A DNA stretch of 44,699 nt from a virus, in the IMG/VR virus record IMGVR_UViG_3300042397_000310, positions 1-44,699 of that record. The stretch is one strand, 5' to 3'. Each line of letters begins with the position of its first letter. Position 1 is the stretch's first letter. The notes beneath the pieces were generated by a model. It did no database searches and was not told the DNA's origin. It saw only the letters and a list, made by a program, of their open reading frames with translations. Of this stretch, positions 39,579-44,699 are shown piece after piece. Both the position numbers and the translations under genes were made by a program.

Positions 39579-39929
39579 TTAGCAAGCCCTTCCGCTTTTC
39601 TTTTTAGTCATACCGCCGTTCATCATCTTCTTAGGAGCGCCGCCCATAGCCATTTTTTTAGCGGGCTTCTTAGCAGCAGCTTCTTTTTTCTTTGCAATCA
39701 TTTCCATAAATGGATTAGTCTTTTTCATGGTCCCACCTTCTTTAAATAGTTTTGATTTACCGTGATCCGTCTTTGATTTTGCTACTTTTTGTAAATCTGG
39801 TCTAGTGCCAGTATCTGCCTTATTAAACTCTTTCGCAACGGTAATTGGGATACCAGCCTTCTTAGCAAACTTCGGATCATGGGCTGCTGCTGCCATAAAC
39901 TTAGCTTGTTTTTTAGATGTGCTAGGCAT
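39579..39929 (-). CDS. Small basic protein, DUF3008-like N-terminus fused to a Lys/Met-rich tail
   Basis: 116 residues. Residues 1-41 (MPSTSKKQAKFMAAAAHDPK, then KKAGIPITVAKEFNKAD) match a small conserved phage domain, resembling DUF3008-type proteins, that normally makes up a whole protein of about this length or a little more. The rest (about 65-116) has FKEGGTMKKTNPFMEMIAKK and a Lys/Met/Gly-rich end (MAMGGAPKKMMNGGMTKKKS) and looks like a second, separate small protein type. The fusion is intact in frame. It shares one base with its upstream neighbour. Function unknown. Confidence 0.75.
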   Translation of the reverse strand: MPSTSKKQAKFMAAAAHDPKFAKKAGIPITVAKEFNKADTGTRPDLQKVAKSKTDHGKSKLFKEGGTMKKTNPFMEMIAKKKEAAAKKPAKKMAMGGAPKKMMNGGMTKKKSGRAC

Positions 39930-40162
39930 TACTTACCCCAGTGACCCGCTATAAAACCTGCTACGCCAGTAATTGCACTAACTGCGCCGCCTGCCCACAT
40001 TAATACTTTCCAGCCACCACGTGCTTCGGACAAGGTTTTATTGATTTCATGTAAAGATTTTTTAATCTCGTCCATATCACTAATGAGCTTATCCATATCA
40101 TCTTGCAGATGCTTGATGTCACTTGCGTGCGTAGCCAATTCTCTAACCACTTCTTCGCTCAT
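39929..40162 (-). CDS. Coiled-coil protein with C-terminal membrane segment (XhlA-like)
   Basis: 77 residues. Residues 1-47 form a heptad-rich coiled coil (HLQDDMDKLISDMDEIKKSL, then HEINKTLSE), and residues about 50-73 are one hydrophobic helix (VLMWAGGAVSAITGVAGFIA) with a short basic tail (GHWGK). This is the layout of XhlA/haemolysin-type small phage proteins that sit in the inner membrane, and of some phage superinfection or lysis accessory proteins. It is away from the lysis cassette, among head-region small genes. Function not certain. Confidence 0.72.
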   Translation of the reverse strand: MSEEVVRELATHASDIKHLQDDMDKLISDMDEIKKSLHEINKTLSEARGGWKVLMWAGGAVSAITGVAGFIAGHWGK

Positions 40163-40420
40163 TTAGCACTTCCATCTCTTTAAAGAGGCTGCCTTACGGG
40201 TAGGGCGACCTTTTTCATCTTTCATCGGGCCTGGCATACCAGACATACGGGCACAGAACGACTTCTTGCGGGCACCACCTTCAGGCTGTGGAGCCTTTAG
40301 ATTCGAGCCAGTAGCCGCATTATACTTAGCACGGCCTTTGGCGGTAAGCCCAGCGCCCTTAGACGCAGGCAACTTTTCACCACGGCCAATCGCAAGAGAG
40401 ACGCCTTTCTTTTTAGCCAT
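40163..40420 (-). CDS. Small basic conserved phage protein (DUF6321-like)
   Basis: 85 residues from ATG 40420; an in-frame ATG at 40489 would run 69 bases into the upstream gene and add a spurious hydrophobic start. The sequence contains KGAGLTAKGRAKYNAATGSN, then LKAPQPEGGARKKSFCARMS and GMPGPMKDEKGRPTRKAASL, ending KRWKC. This is among the most recognisable small proteins of tailed phages (called DUF6321 or hypothetical); two conserved cysteines may bind metal. Function unknown. The start overlaps the preceding gene by eight bases. Confidence 0.82.
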   Translation of the reverse strand: MAKKKGVSLAIGRGEKLPASKGAGLTAKGRAKYNAATGSNLKAPQPEGGARKKSFCARMSGMPGPMKDEKGRPTRKAASLKRWKC

Positions 40421-40703
40421 AAAATGTTGTAACTGAAGCGTTAGCTGGAAGCACAATATACACACCGTCATTAAAACGAATACCTTCACCCGGTATTAGT
40501 GTAGAAATAACAGCCGTATTTAAAGTGATGTTTAGCGTTAAGCGTTCTGTTCCAGTAGCGGAATTAGCAGCCGTGTCCCAAAACTGAACTTCACCTGCAG
40601 TACCGCCAGGTGCTAGTTGATAGGCTTTTACACGAACAGGCCCAATAATAGCTTGCAGATTTGCATCCGCATGAACCATTTTTACGTCATATTGCATACC
40701 CAT
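40413..40703 (-). CDS. Small structural (head decoration-like) protein
   Basis: 96 residues, beta-rich: VKMVHADANLQAIIGPVRVK, then AYQLAPGGTAGEVQFWDTAA and a final LIPGEGIRFNDGVYIVLPAN followed by ASVTTFYG. The GGTAG-x-V-x-F-W-D and PGEGI-x-F-x-x-G-x-Y-V elements recur in small proteins near phage head genes. A decoration or stabilisation role is a fair guess. A strong hairpin lies between this gene and the preceding one (40728-40743). Confidence 0.75.
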   Translation of the reverse strand: MGMQYDVKMVHADANLQAIIGPVRVKAYQLAPGGTAGEVQFWDTAANSATGTERLTLNITLNTAVISTLIPGEGIRFNDGVYIVLPANASVTTFYG

Positions 40704-40727
40704 AATTAATCTCCAATAAGGTTAAAC

Positions 40728-40743
40728 AGGGGGCAAGCCCCCT
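40728..40743 (-). terminator. Hairpin between two late genes (weak terminator or attenuator)
   Basis: AGGGGG (40728-40733) pairs with CCCCCT (40738-40743) over a CAAG loop. Read on the minus strand the stem is followed by GTTTAACCTTATT, only modestly T-rich, so partial termination or mRNA protection is likely rather than a full stop; it would reduce expression of everything downstream relative to the 168-residue protein. Confidence 0.5.
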
Positions 40744-40750
40744 AGATTAA

Positions 40751-41257
40751 TTAGACGTTTTCTTCGCCATCGTCAGCTACGAAATAAACAATGCTACCCG
40801 TAACCGCACCTGCGTTAGCACCAGCAGAACCTTGAGCAGAAGTAACAACAACTAAGTTAGTTGCGTTAGCAGCCAAACCTAAACGAGCGCCACCAGTTGC
40901 ACTAGCAACGGTAAATACTGTACGAGCGGCTACGTTACCAGCGGCAACGAAACCTTGAGGAACGTTTGTTCCGAGGGTAGTTGTTTGTCCTGGACCAACG
41001 CCAATTAGTGGGGTAAACCCTATGTTAGCTGCGCAGTTACCGCCTGGGGCAACAGACACAATAACTTCAGTAACAACTGCACCAGCTGGAAGAATTAAAG
41101 CGGGGGCGTTAGTAGCCGAAGAAACGACTACGTTAGATGTAGCTGCAGTGTTTGCAATATAGAAAGGTGCTGCCATAACCATTGAGCCAGCTGCGGCTGT
41201 ACGGGTTTGGTCGCCACCTGTTGAGCGCCATACGGCTGAGGTAGTTGCTAATGCCAT
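40751..41257 (-). CDS. Structural protein, first gene of the main late unit
   Basis: 168 residues from ATG 41257, with AAGGA nine bases before; a start six codons earlier is less likely. Ala/Thr/Val-rich and beta-rich: SAVWRSTGGDQTRTAAAGSM, then SSATNAPALILPAGAVVTEV, IVSVAPGGNCAANIGF and a final TGSIVYFVADDGEENV. No catalytic motif. Being first behind a promoter and followed by a hairpin, it is likely produced in quantity, which fits a decoration or head protein. I do not recognise a named family. Confidence 0.72.
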   Translation of the reverse strand: MALATTSAVWRSTGGDQTRTAAAGSMVMAAPFYIANTAATSNVVVSSATNAPALILPAGAVVTEVIVSVAPGGNCAANIGFTPLIGVGPGQTTTLGTNVPQGFVAAGNVAARTVFTVASATGGARLGLAANATNLVVVTSAQGSAGANAGAVTGSIVYFVADDGEENV

Positions 41258-41284
41258 GATAAATTGTCCTTGCATATAAGATTA

Positions 41285-41327
41285 GCTTATCAATCAATAT
41301 GCTGTCTGCCGGGACAGTTTGATAAGC
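41285..41327 (-). promoter_or_regulatory. Folded 5' leader of the late unit
   Basis: A perfect nine-base inverted repeat, GCTTATCAA (41285-41293) and TTGATAAGC (41319-41327), encloses a second stem CTGTC/GACAG (41302-41306 with 41313-41317, six-base loop). In the minus-strand mRNA this lies between the promoter and the ribosome site of the gene starting at 41257. It may shield the 5' end, act as an operator, or control translation. Confidence 0.55.
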
Positions 41328-41347
41328 CGGTTTTCCCGGTTTATACG

Positions 41348-41375
41348 ATATTACTACTTTTACTGAGAAATGCAA
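41348..41375 (-). promoter_or_regulatory. Sigma-70-type promoter of the late unit
   Basis: Read on the minus strand: TTGCAT (41375-41370), 16 bases, TAATAT (41353-41348). The -35 matches four of six positions and the -10 four of six of the consensus. It lies in the divergent gap between the plus-strand cassette and the gene starting at 41257 and would serve the genes 41257 down to 10235. Confidence 0.6.
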
Positions 41376-41381
41376 GTATTT

Positions 41382-41390
41382 TGGTAAAAT
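41382..41390 (+). promoter_or_regulatory. Extended -10 promoter of the plus-strand cassette
   Basis: TGG followed by TAAAAT (41385-41390) makes an extended -10 element; no good -35 is seen. It faces the late promoter. The transcript would start near 41397, and its leader can form GGGCG/CGCCC (41401-41405 with 41412-41416) or, alternatively, CTGGG/CCCAG (41407-41411 with 41428-41432). Confidence 0.5.
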
Positions 41391-41450
41391 AACTAGATGG
41401 GGGCGACTGGGCGCCCGGTAACAAGTACCCAGACCAAATTCGGGGGTTTG

Positions 41451-41663
41451 ATGAAATGCGTAAAGTGGCTAGGGACTTTGTTATGCTTGACTGGCATTTG
41501 TTTGACAAGTTTCAACATTTACCCCGCCAATATTATCCTCGGTTTGATTGGTAGCGCCCTGTGGACTTGGGCAGGATGGGCACAAAAAGATACACCTTTG
41601 TTCTTAGTTGAGGCTGTGGCTGTGTTATTTTACGTAGCTGGGGTTATTGCACTTTTTTATTAG
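41451..41663 (+). CDS. Small membrane protein (DUF6552-like)
   Basis: 70 residues from ATG 41451; an upstream ATG at 41397 would add 18 unremarkable residues. Two or three hydrophobic helices: about 4-18 (VKWLGTLLCLTGICL), 24-41 (PANIILGLIGSALWTWAG) and 49-69 (LFLVEAVAVLFYVAGVIALF), with a SFNIYP turn after the first. The KWL-x-T start and the S-x-N-I-Y-P turn match a family of small phage and marine bacterial membrane proteins of unknown function. It is the first gene of a plus-strand cassette set inside the minus-strand late region, followed after eight bases by the Ntn hydrolase. Confidence 0.75.
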   Translation: MKCVKWLGTLLCLTGICLTSFNIYPANIILGLIGSALWTWAGWAQKDTPLFLVEAVAVLFYVAGVIALFY

Positions 41664-41671
41664 GGGTAAAA

Positions 41672-42091
41672 ATGACTACGATTGTGGGCGACTGGAGGAG
41701 GAAAGTATTGGTTGCGGATAGCCAATTTTCCGATGACGATACCGGGATTAAGTATTTTGACGAAAAAGTTGTCTCAATTGATGGTGGTTGGTTAGGTGTT
41801 GCTGGCAATTGGTGCGATTGCGAAAAGGTAGTGGACTACCTAAACAAGAAAACCAAAACAAAACCCAAGCTAAAGTCCGACAGCTCATTTCTAAAATTAA
41901 CCAAAGATGGGCTTTTCTATTGTGGGGATGACTTAGAATGGGAAAGAGCAAAGACATTTATGGCTATTGGCAGTGGGGCAATGGCGGCAGAAGTATGCCT
42001 ACGGATGGAGTTATCCGCTGAAGAAGCAGTTAAGTGGGCATGCAACGTAGACCTAAAAAGCCACGAGCCAATTAAAACTTATGCCCTATAA
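41672..42091 (+). CDS. Proteasome/HslV-like Ntn hydrolase
   Basis: 139 residues. After removal of Met1 the chain would begin TTIVGDWRRKVLVADSQ, the start of HslV and proteasome beta subunits (TTIV, then a strand ending A-x-D). With the threonine as residue 1, Asp15 and Lys31 (YFDEKVV) stand where Asp17 and Lys33 stand in the family, both shifted by the same two residues. A GVAGNW turn and a MAIGSGAMAAEVCLRMELSA segment (family: AIGSG followed by a helix and an LSA-x-E helix) complete the fold. At 139 residues it is shorter than HslV (about 175). It should be a threonine peptidase or amidohydrolase; no ATPase partner is encoded in the window. Target unknown. Confidence 0.8.
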   Translation: MTTIVGDWRRKVLVADSQFSDDDTGIKYFDEKVVSIDGGWLGVAGNWCDCEKVVDYLNKKTKTKPKLKSDSSFLKLTKDGLFYCGDDLEWERAKTFMAIGSGAMAAEVCLRMELSAEEAVKWACNVDLKSHEPIKTYAL

Positions 42092-42434
42092 AGACCCCGA
42101 GGTTCGCAAGGCCTACCACAAAACACAGAGCCGCAAGCACTATGAGAATAACCGAGCAGCGGTTATTAAAAAAACCCAAGACGTAAAAAAGGTATTTAAA
42201 TCAGAGTGGCGTGCATTTAAATCCACACTTAAATGTACAAAATGCGGATTTGACCATATTGCGGCGTTGGATTTTCACCACACAGACCCCACACAGAAAG
42301 ATGGTAATATTCATCGCCTTGTGTCAAACGGGCAATCCAAGAAAGTACGGGAAGAAATTAAAAAGTGCGTAGTTTTATGCGCTAACTGCCACCGTATTCA
42401 TCACTACCAAGAAAAGCAAAGCCCCGCCTTTTGA
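42081..42434 (+). CDS. HNH endonuclease
   Basis: 117 residues. The basic N-terminus (MPYKDPEVRKAYHKTQSRKH) is common in phage HNH proteins. The nuclease core follows: a first zinc knuckle LKCTKCGFDHIAALDFHHTD with the catalytic HH, a DGNIHRLVSNGQ turn with asparagines, a KKVREEIKKCVVLC helix and a second knuckle CANCHRIHHY. All motifs of a beta-beta-alpha-metal nuclease are present. Free-standing HNH genes often spread as homing elements and may have carried this cassette. It overlaps the Ntn hydrolase gene by 11 bases, and its last codons lie in the stem of the terminator for the opposite strand. Confidence 0.9.
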   Translation: MPYKDPEVRKAYHKTQSRKHYENNRAAVIKKTQDVKKVFKSEWRAFKSTLKCTKCGFDHIAALDFHHTDPTQKDGNIHRLVSNGQSKKVREEIKKCVVLCANCHRIHHYQEKQSPAF

Positions 42435-42441
42435 GCGGGGC
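42421..42441 (-). terminator. Terminator of the capsid unit
   Basis: GCCCCGC (42421-42427) pairs with GCGGGGC (42435-42441) over a seven-base loop. On the minus strand the stem is followed by TTTGCTTTTCTT, suited to Rho-independent termination of transcripts coming from the capsid genes. On the plus strand it is followed by CTGCACC, so it should be weak in that direction. The loop contains the stop codon of the HNH gene. Confidence 0.72.
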
Positions 42442-42481
42442 CTGCACCAAGAAGTCGAAACCGCTTGGGGGGGGGTGTTAC

Positions 42482-43390
42482 TTAAGCACCTGCTGAACCA
42501 TACATACCGAGTGGATCAGACCAGCCGAAGCTGTAACGCTCACGAGACTTGTAACGAACGTTACCAGTGTCGAAGTCACCATCCATGCTGTTGCTCAAAG
42601 GAGTACGAACAAAGTGCTTCATACCGTTTGGAACGTCAGTGGTGAGGAACCAAGCATTGGTGTCGGTCAAGAAGTGGTTAATTGTGTAACCTTCTGCGAC
42701 AGAACCGTTGTTCTTGATAGCGTTGATGTCGTTGTCGTTTGTACCAACACGCAATTCAGTTTCGAGCAAACGGGTTGCAACGAACTGGAGTGCAGGAGGA
42801 ACAACCAACTTCTTAGGTTTAGCAGCGATCAGCAGACCACGTTCGTCAGTCCAAGCAGCGATTTGAATTACAGCGGCTTCCAAAGAAGTCTCATTCAAGT
42901 CAGCAGCAGTAGATGGAACGTTGCTGTTGGTGCCACCAGATACCAGTGGGTGATTTGCGCTGAAGAGTGGAACGCCGTCGCCACCGTTGTAGCCAGTGGT
43001 GAAACCGTTGTTCAATACAGCAGCAGCTTTAACCTGCTTGGTGTACGCCATAGCACGAGCCAAACCTTTGGTGTAACGAGCGGATAACGAGTCATACAAG
43101 TTATCTTCGATAGCTTCTTCAGTTAAGCTGAAGCCCAAAGCGATTGTTTCGTGGTTGTAGCGAGCTGTCCATGCTTCTTGCGCATTGTCATAAGCGATGG
43201 CAGAGCCTTCGTTCTTAACAGGAGCAGCAGAGAAACCTGACAACTTTGTTTCTTCTTCAAAAGAACGCTCAGAGGTTTCTGTTTCGTAGATCTCTTTATG
43301 CTCTTCGCCGTAGCGAGCATATTCAAGACCAAACAATGCGTTCAGGCCGGGTAAAAGCTCTTTTAGGAGCTGTGCACGTGAAATAGCCAT
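42482..43390 (-). CDS. Major capsid protein (Mu gpT-like)
   Basis: 302 residues. The order of elements is that of Mu gpT-type major head proteins: an N-terminal helix (RAQLLKELLPGLNALFGLEY), SERSFEEETKLSGFSAAPVK, a strand and helix with RYNHETIALGFSLTEEAIED, LARAMAYTKQVKAAAVLNNG, LFSANHPLVSGG, and a KKLVVPPALQFVATRLLETE spine helix region; it ends DPLGMYGSAGA. The assignment rests on the whole pattern and on the position next to a decoration-type protein. Good ribosome site GGAGC before the ATG. It is the last gene before a terminator and should be the most abundant virion protein. Confidence 0.92.
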   Translation of the reverse strand: MAISRAQLLKELLPGLNALFGLEYARYGEEHKEIYETETSERSFEEETKLSGFSAAPVKNEGSAIAYDNAQEAWTARYNHETIALGFSLTEEAIEDNLYDSLSARYTKGLARAMAYTKQVKAAAVLNNGFTTGYNGGDGVPLFSANHPLVSGGTNSNVPSTAADLNETSLEAAVIQIAAWTDERGLLIAAKPKKLVVPPALQFVATRLLETELRVGTNDNDINAIKNNGSVAEGYTINHFLTDTNAWFLTTDVPNGMKHFVRTPLSNSMDGDFDTGNVRYKSRERYSFGWSDPLGMYGSAGA

Positions 43391-43400
43391 TTATAGCTCC

Positions 43401-44027
43401 TTATACGTAATCGTTGCCAGCAGCTAGCAAGATTTGTGGGTTATTTAACTTTACAATAACTTCTGTAAAGGCTGTTAGGCTTGTAGCTGTTTCTGGAACA
43501 ACTGCAACTACACGAACTGGAAGAGCTGCAGCATTGCCAGTACCAGCGGTAGGAGCAATAACTGAAACTGCTGAATCACCAGTAGTAGCAGAACCTGTAC
43601 CCTGACGGATTTGCAAGTTTGTACCAACGACAGATGCGTTAGCTGTAGTCACAGTAGTGTTACCAGAAAAAGTAATTGCTACTTTAAATGCTGCTGCTGC
43701 ATCGTCAACAACATAGGCTATTGCAGAAGAAGCGGCAGCATTACCTGGGTAATATTGAGCTTGAACTGTTTGACCTTGGGTATTAACGTACTGAACGCCC
43801 ATAAACACACCATAAGTTGCGTTATTTGCTTTATCAGTTGTGGAATCGGTTGTTACACCAGATTTTTTAATTGTGCCACCTGAGACTAAAACGATGTCAC
43901 CGTTGTAGATTGCAGTGTTATAAGTACTAGCAATCGGTAATTGACGTGTTGCGCCAGCATATGGCATAAAGTCAATACGGTTAACAGGTTGTAAGCCGTA
44001 GGGAGCAGAAACGGTTGGATAAGCCAT
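43401..44027 (-). CDS. Head decoration / stabilising protein
   Basis: 208 residues. The N-terminal segment VSAPYGLQPVNRIDFMPYAG, then ATRQLPIASTYNTAIYNGDI and VLVSGGTIKKS is a pattern I associate with the protein encoded directly before the major capsid protein in many environmental phages. The rest is beta-rich with Thr, Ala and Val (VAITFSGNTTVTTANASV, VVAVVPETATSL). A small capsid decoration or head-stabilising role is likely from place and fold. AAGGAG site eight bases before the ATG. Ten bases separate it from the capsid gene. Confidence 0.78.
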   Translation of the reverse strand: MAYPTVSAPYGLQPVNRIDFMPYAGATRQLPIASTYNTAIYNGDIVLVSGGTIKKSGVTTDSTTDKANNATYGVFMGVQYVNTQGQTVQAQYYPGNAAASSAIAYVVDDAAAAFKVAITFSGNTTVTTANASVVGTNLQIRQGTGSATTGDSAVSVIAPTAGTGNAAALPVRVVAVVPETATSLTAFTEVIVKLNNPQILLAAGNDYV

Positions 44028-44051
44028 TTAAATCTCCTTGATTGGTTAAAA

Positions 44052-44501
44052 TTAACTACCTTTGCCAAAGCTGCTTGTGGATTTTTTCTCCGAGAAGATA
44101 GGCATCCGTGGGTCGCTTTGACGCATTAAATTATTGTCTACAGCCTCTGACTGAGCATCGCTTTGTCTGGCGTAATAGTCATTACGCTGTTCTACGAATT
44201 CAGTTGGAGTTTTGCAAAGCAATAACCCGCCGATCTCAATATTGTCTTTAAAACGACTATTAGGATCAACTAGCAGTTGAAACTGTGGCTGCTCTTCAAT
44301 CTTGACTGGCTCCCAACCTTCACGCAGTTTAGCGGAAAGATTACGAGGATCTGCTTGATTGTTAGTAGCAACACGGACCCAACGATAAGAAAAACCGGGC
44401 TGTTTATCTGGTTCAGGTAACAGCTCAGGCTGCTGCCACTGCTTGGGCCGCTCTGCCTGTACACGAGTTTCAATACTACGTGGTTTACGATTTTGTTCCA
44501 T
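44052..44501 (-). CDS. Conserved phage protein, capsid region
   Basis: 149 residues. It begins with a basic, proline-rich segment, then PDKQPGFSYRWVRVATNNQA, DPRNLSAKLREGWEPVKIEE, LLVDPNSRFKDNIEIGGLLL and CKTPTEFVEQRNDYYARQSD, and ends SSFGKGS. This whole pattern is a frequent neighbour of capsid and decoration genes of tailed phages; no role is established, although an assembly role is reasonable. The helical end (QSEAVDNNLMRQSDPRM) is typical too. It shares one base with the gene upstream. Confidence 0.8.
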   Translation of the reverse strand: MEQNRKPRSIETRVQAERPKQWQQPELLPEPDKQPGFSYRWVRVATNNQADPRNLSAKLREGWEPVKIEEQPQFQLLVDPNSRFKDNIEIGGLLLCKTPTEFVEQRNDYYARQSDAQSEAVDNNLMRQSDPRMPIFSEKKSTSSFGKGS

Positions 44502-44699
44502 TATTGTGCTCCGTTCATTTGTTCAGCAACCTTTTTGGCGTATAGATCAAGGGGGACTCCCAACCGTTTGGCAATAGCTACTTGAGTTTTCGTCAACTTA
44601 ATCTTGGATGGCGCTACACTGCGTGTCGCTGGTGCGACCACATTTGACGCCGGCTTAGCACGGCTTTGAGTTTCCTCTTCTGCCGGTTTTGTATCTTCT
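44501..44699 (-). CDS. C-terminal fragment of a head-region protein (5' end outside window)
   Basis: The last 65 residues of a gene read from beyond the right edge. The visible part starts with an acidic, low-complexity stretch (EDTKPAEEETQSRAKP), then Ala/Val/Pro residues, and ends with a compact helical motif KLTKTQVAIAKRLGVPLDLY followed by AKKVAEQMNGAQ. Such an L-T-x-T-Q-V-A-x-A-K-x-LG end with a disordered acidic linker is seen in proteins upstream of phage capsid genes, which I would place with head assembly or scaffolding. The stop shares a base with the next start (TAATG). The identity is open because most of the gene is missing. Confidence 0.6.
   Translation of the reverse strand, partial: EDTKPAEEETQSRAKPASNVVAPATRSVAPSKIKLTKTQVAIAKRLGVPLDLYAKKVAEQMNGAQ

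Noticed and set aside
41397-41450. Longer N-terminus of the small membrane protein
   Set aside because: The 18 extra residues are polar, lie at the predicted transcript start and in a hairpin region, and do not fit the family.
1-44699. tRNA genes and a phage RNA polymerase
   Set aside because: No cloverleaf with a TTCRA loop was found in the non-coding gaps and no single-subunit RNA polymerase gene is present in the window.

Overview
This window is most of a tailed double-stranded DNA bacteriophage genome (Caudoviricetes). I see no ribosomal RNA, tRNA, CRISPR or bacterial housekeeping gene. It looks short-tailed (podovirus-like): it has a nozzle-type tail protein, an adaptor protein and very large internal-virion-type proteins, but no tape measure, tail tube or sheath. 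The host is probably a Gram-negative bacterium, because the lysis cassette contains an Rz/Rz1-type spanin pair, which is only needed to breach an outer membrane. Visible promoters are of the sigma-70 type and no phage RNA polymerase lies in the window. Many small proteins resemble ones I know from freshwater and environmental phages, so an aquatic source is likely; this is an inference. The genome is not complete here: portal, terminase and protease are not seen, and both ends cut through genes.

Left arm, 1-10142, plus strand: replication and recombination. In order: the end of a glycosyltransferase, a restriction-fold protein, a family A DNA polymerase with proofreading domain, a small protein, a Cas4/RecB-like nuclease with four cysteines, a small HNH-like protein, a structured non-coding stretch, an SNF2-type helicase, a consensus sigma-70 promoter, a coiled-coil protein, an excisionase-type HTH protein, a zinc-binding protein with an acidic tail (candidate ssDNA-binding protein), a second HTH protein behind a hairpin that may bridge its ribosome binding site, a 947-residue AEP primase-helicase, and a small protein. 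A strong terminator at 10209-10236 closes this arm, directly against the convergent late genes.

Middle and right, 10235-41257, minus strand (read from right to left): late genes. A promoter at 41375-41348 and a folded leader start the unit. Then come small head and decoration proteins, a run of very small basic proteins, a head-tail protein, an adaptor, about 12 kb of appendage genes (six genes with seven glycine-rich adhesin domains, two stub genes, and one protein of eleven exact 22-residue repeats), the lysis cassette (zinc-ribbon protein, i-spanin with an o-spanin embedded in another frame, two membrane proteins, endolysin), the tail nozzle, and four internal-virion-type proteins. Genes are packed with 1- or 4-base start/stop overlaps, so translation is largely coupled.

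Far right: a short plus-strand cassette (41382-42434) sits between two minus-strand late units. It has its own extended -10 promoter and encodes a small membrane protein, a proteasome/HslV-like Ntn hydrolase with its catalytic threonine, aspartate and lysine in place, and an HNH nuclease. It has the layout of a moron inserted into the structural operon, and it is the most interesting part of the window. A terminator that works best for the minus strand (42421-42441) ends the capsid unit (42482-44699), which holds the major capsid protein, a decoration-type protein and two further head-region genes.
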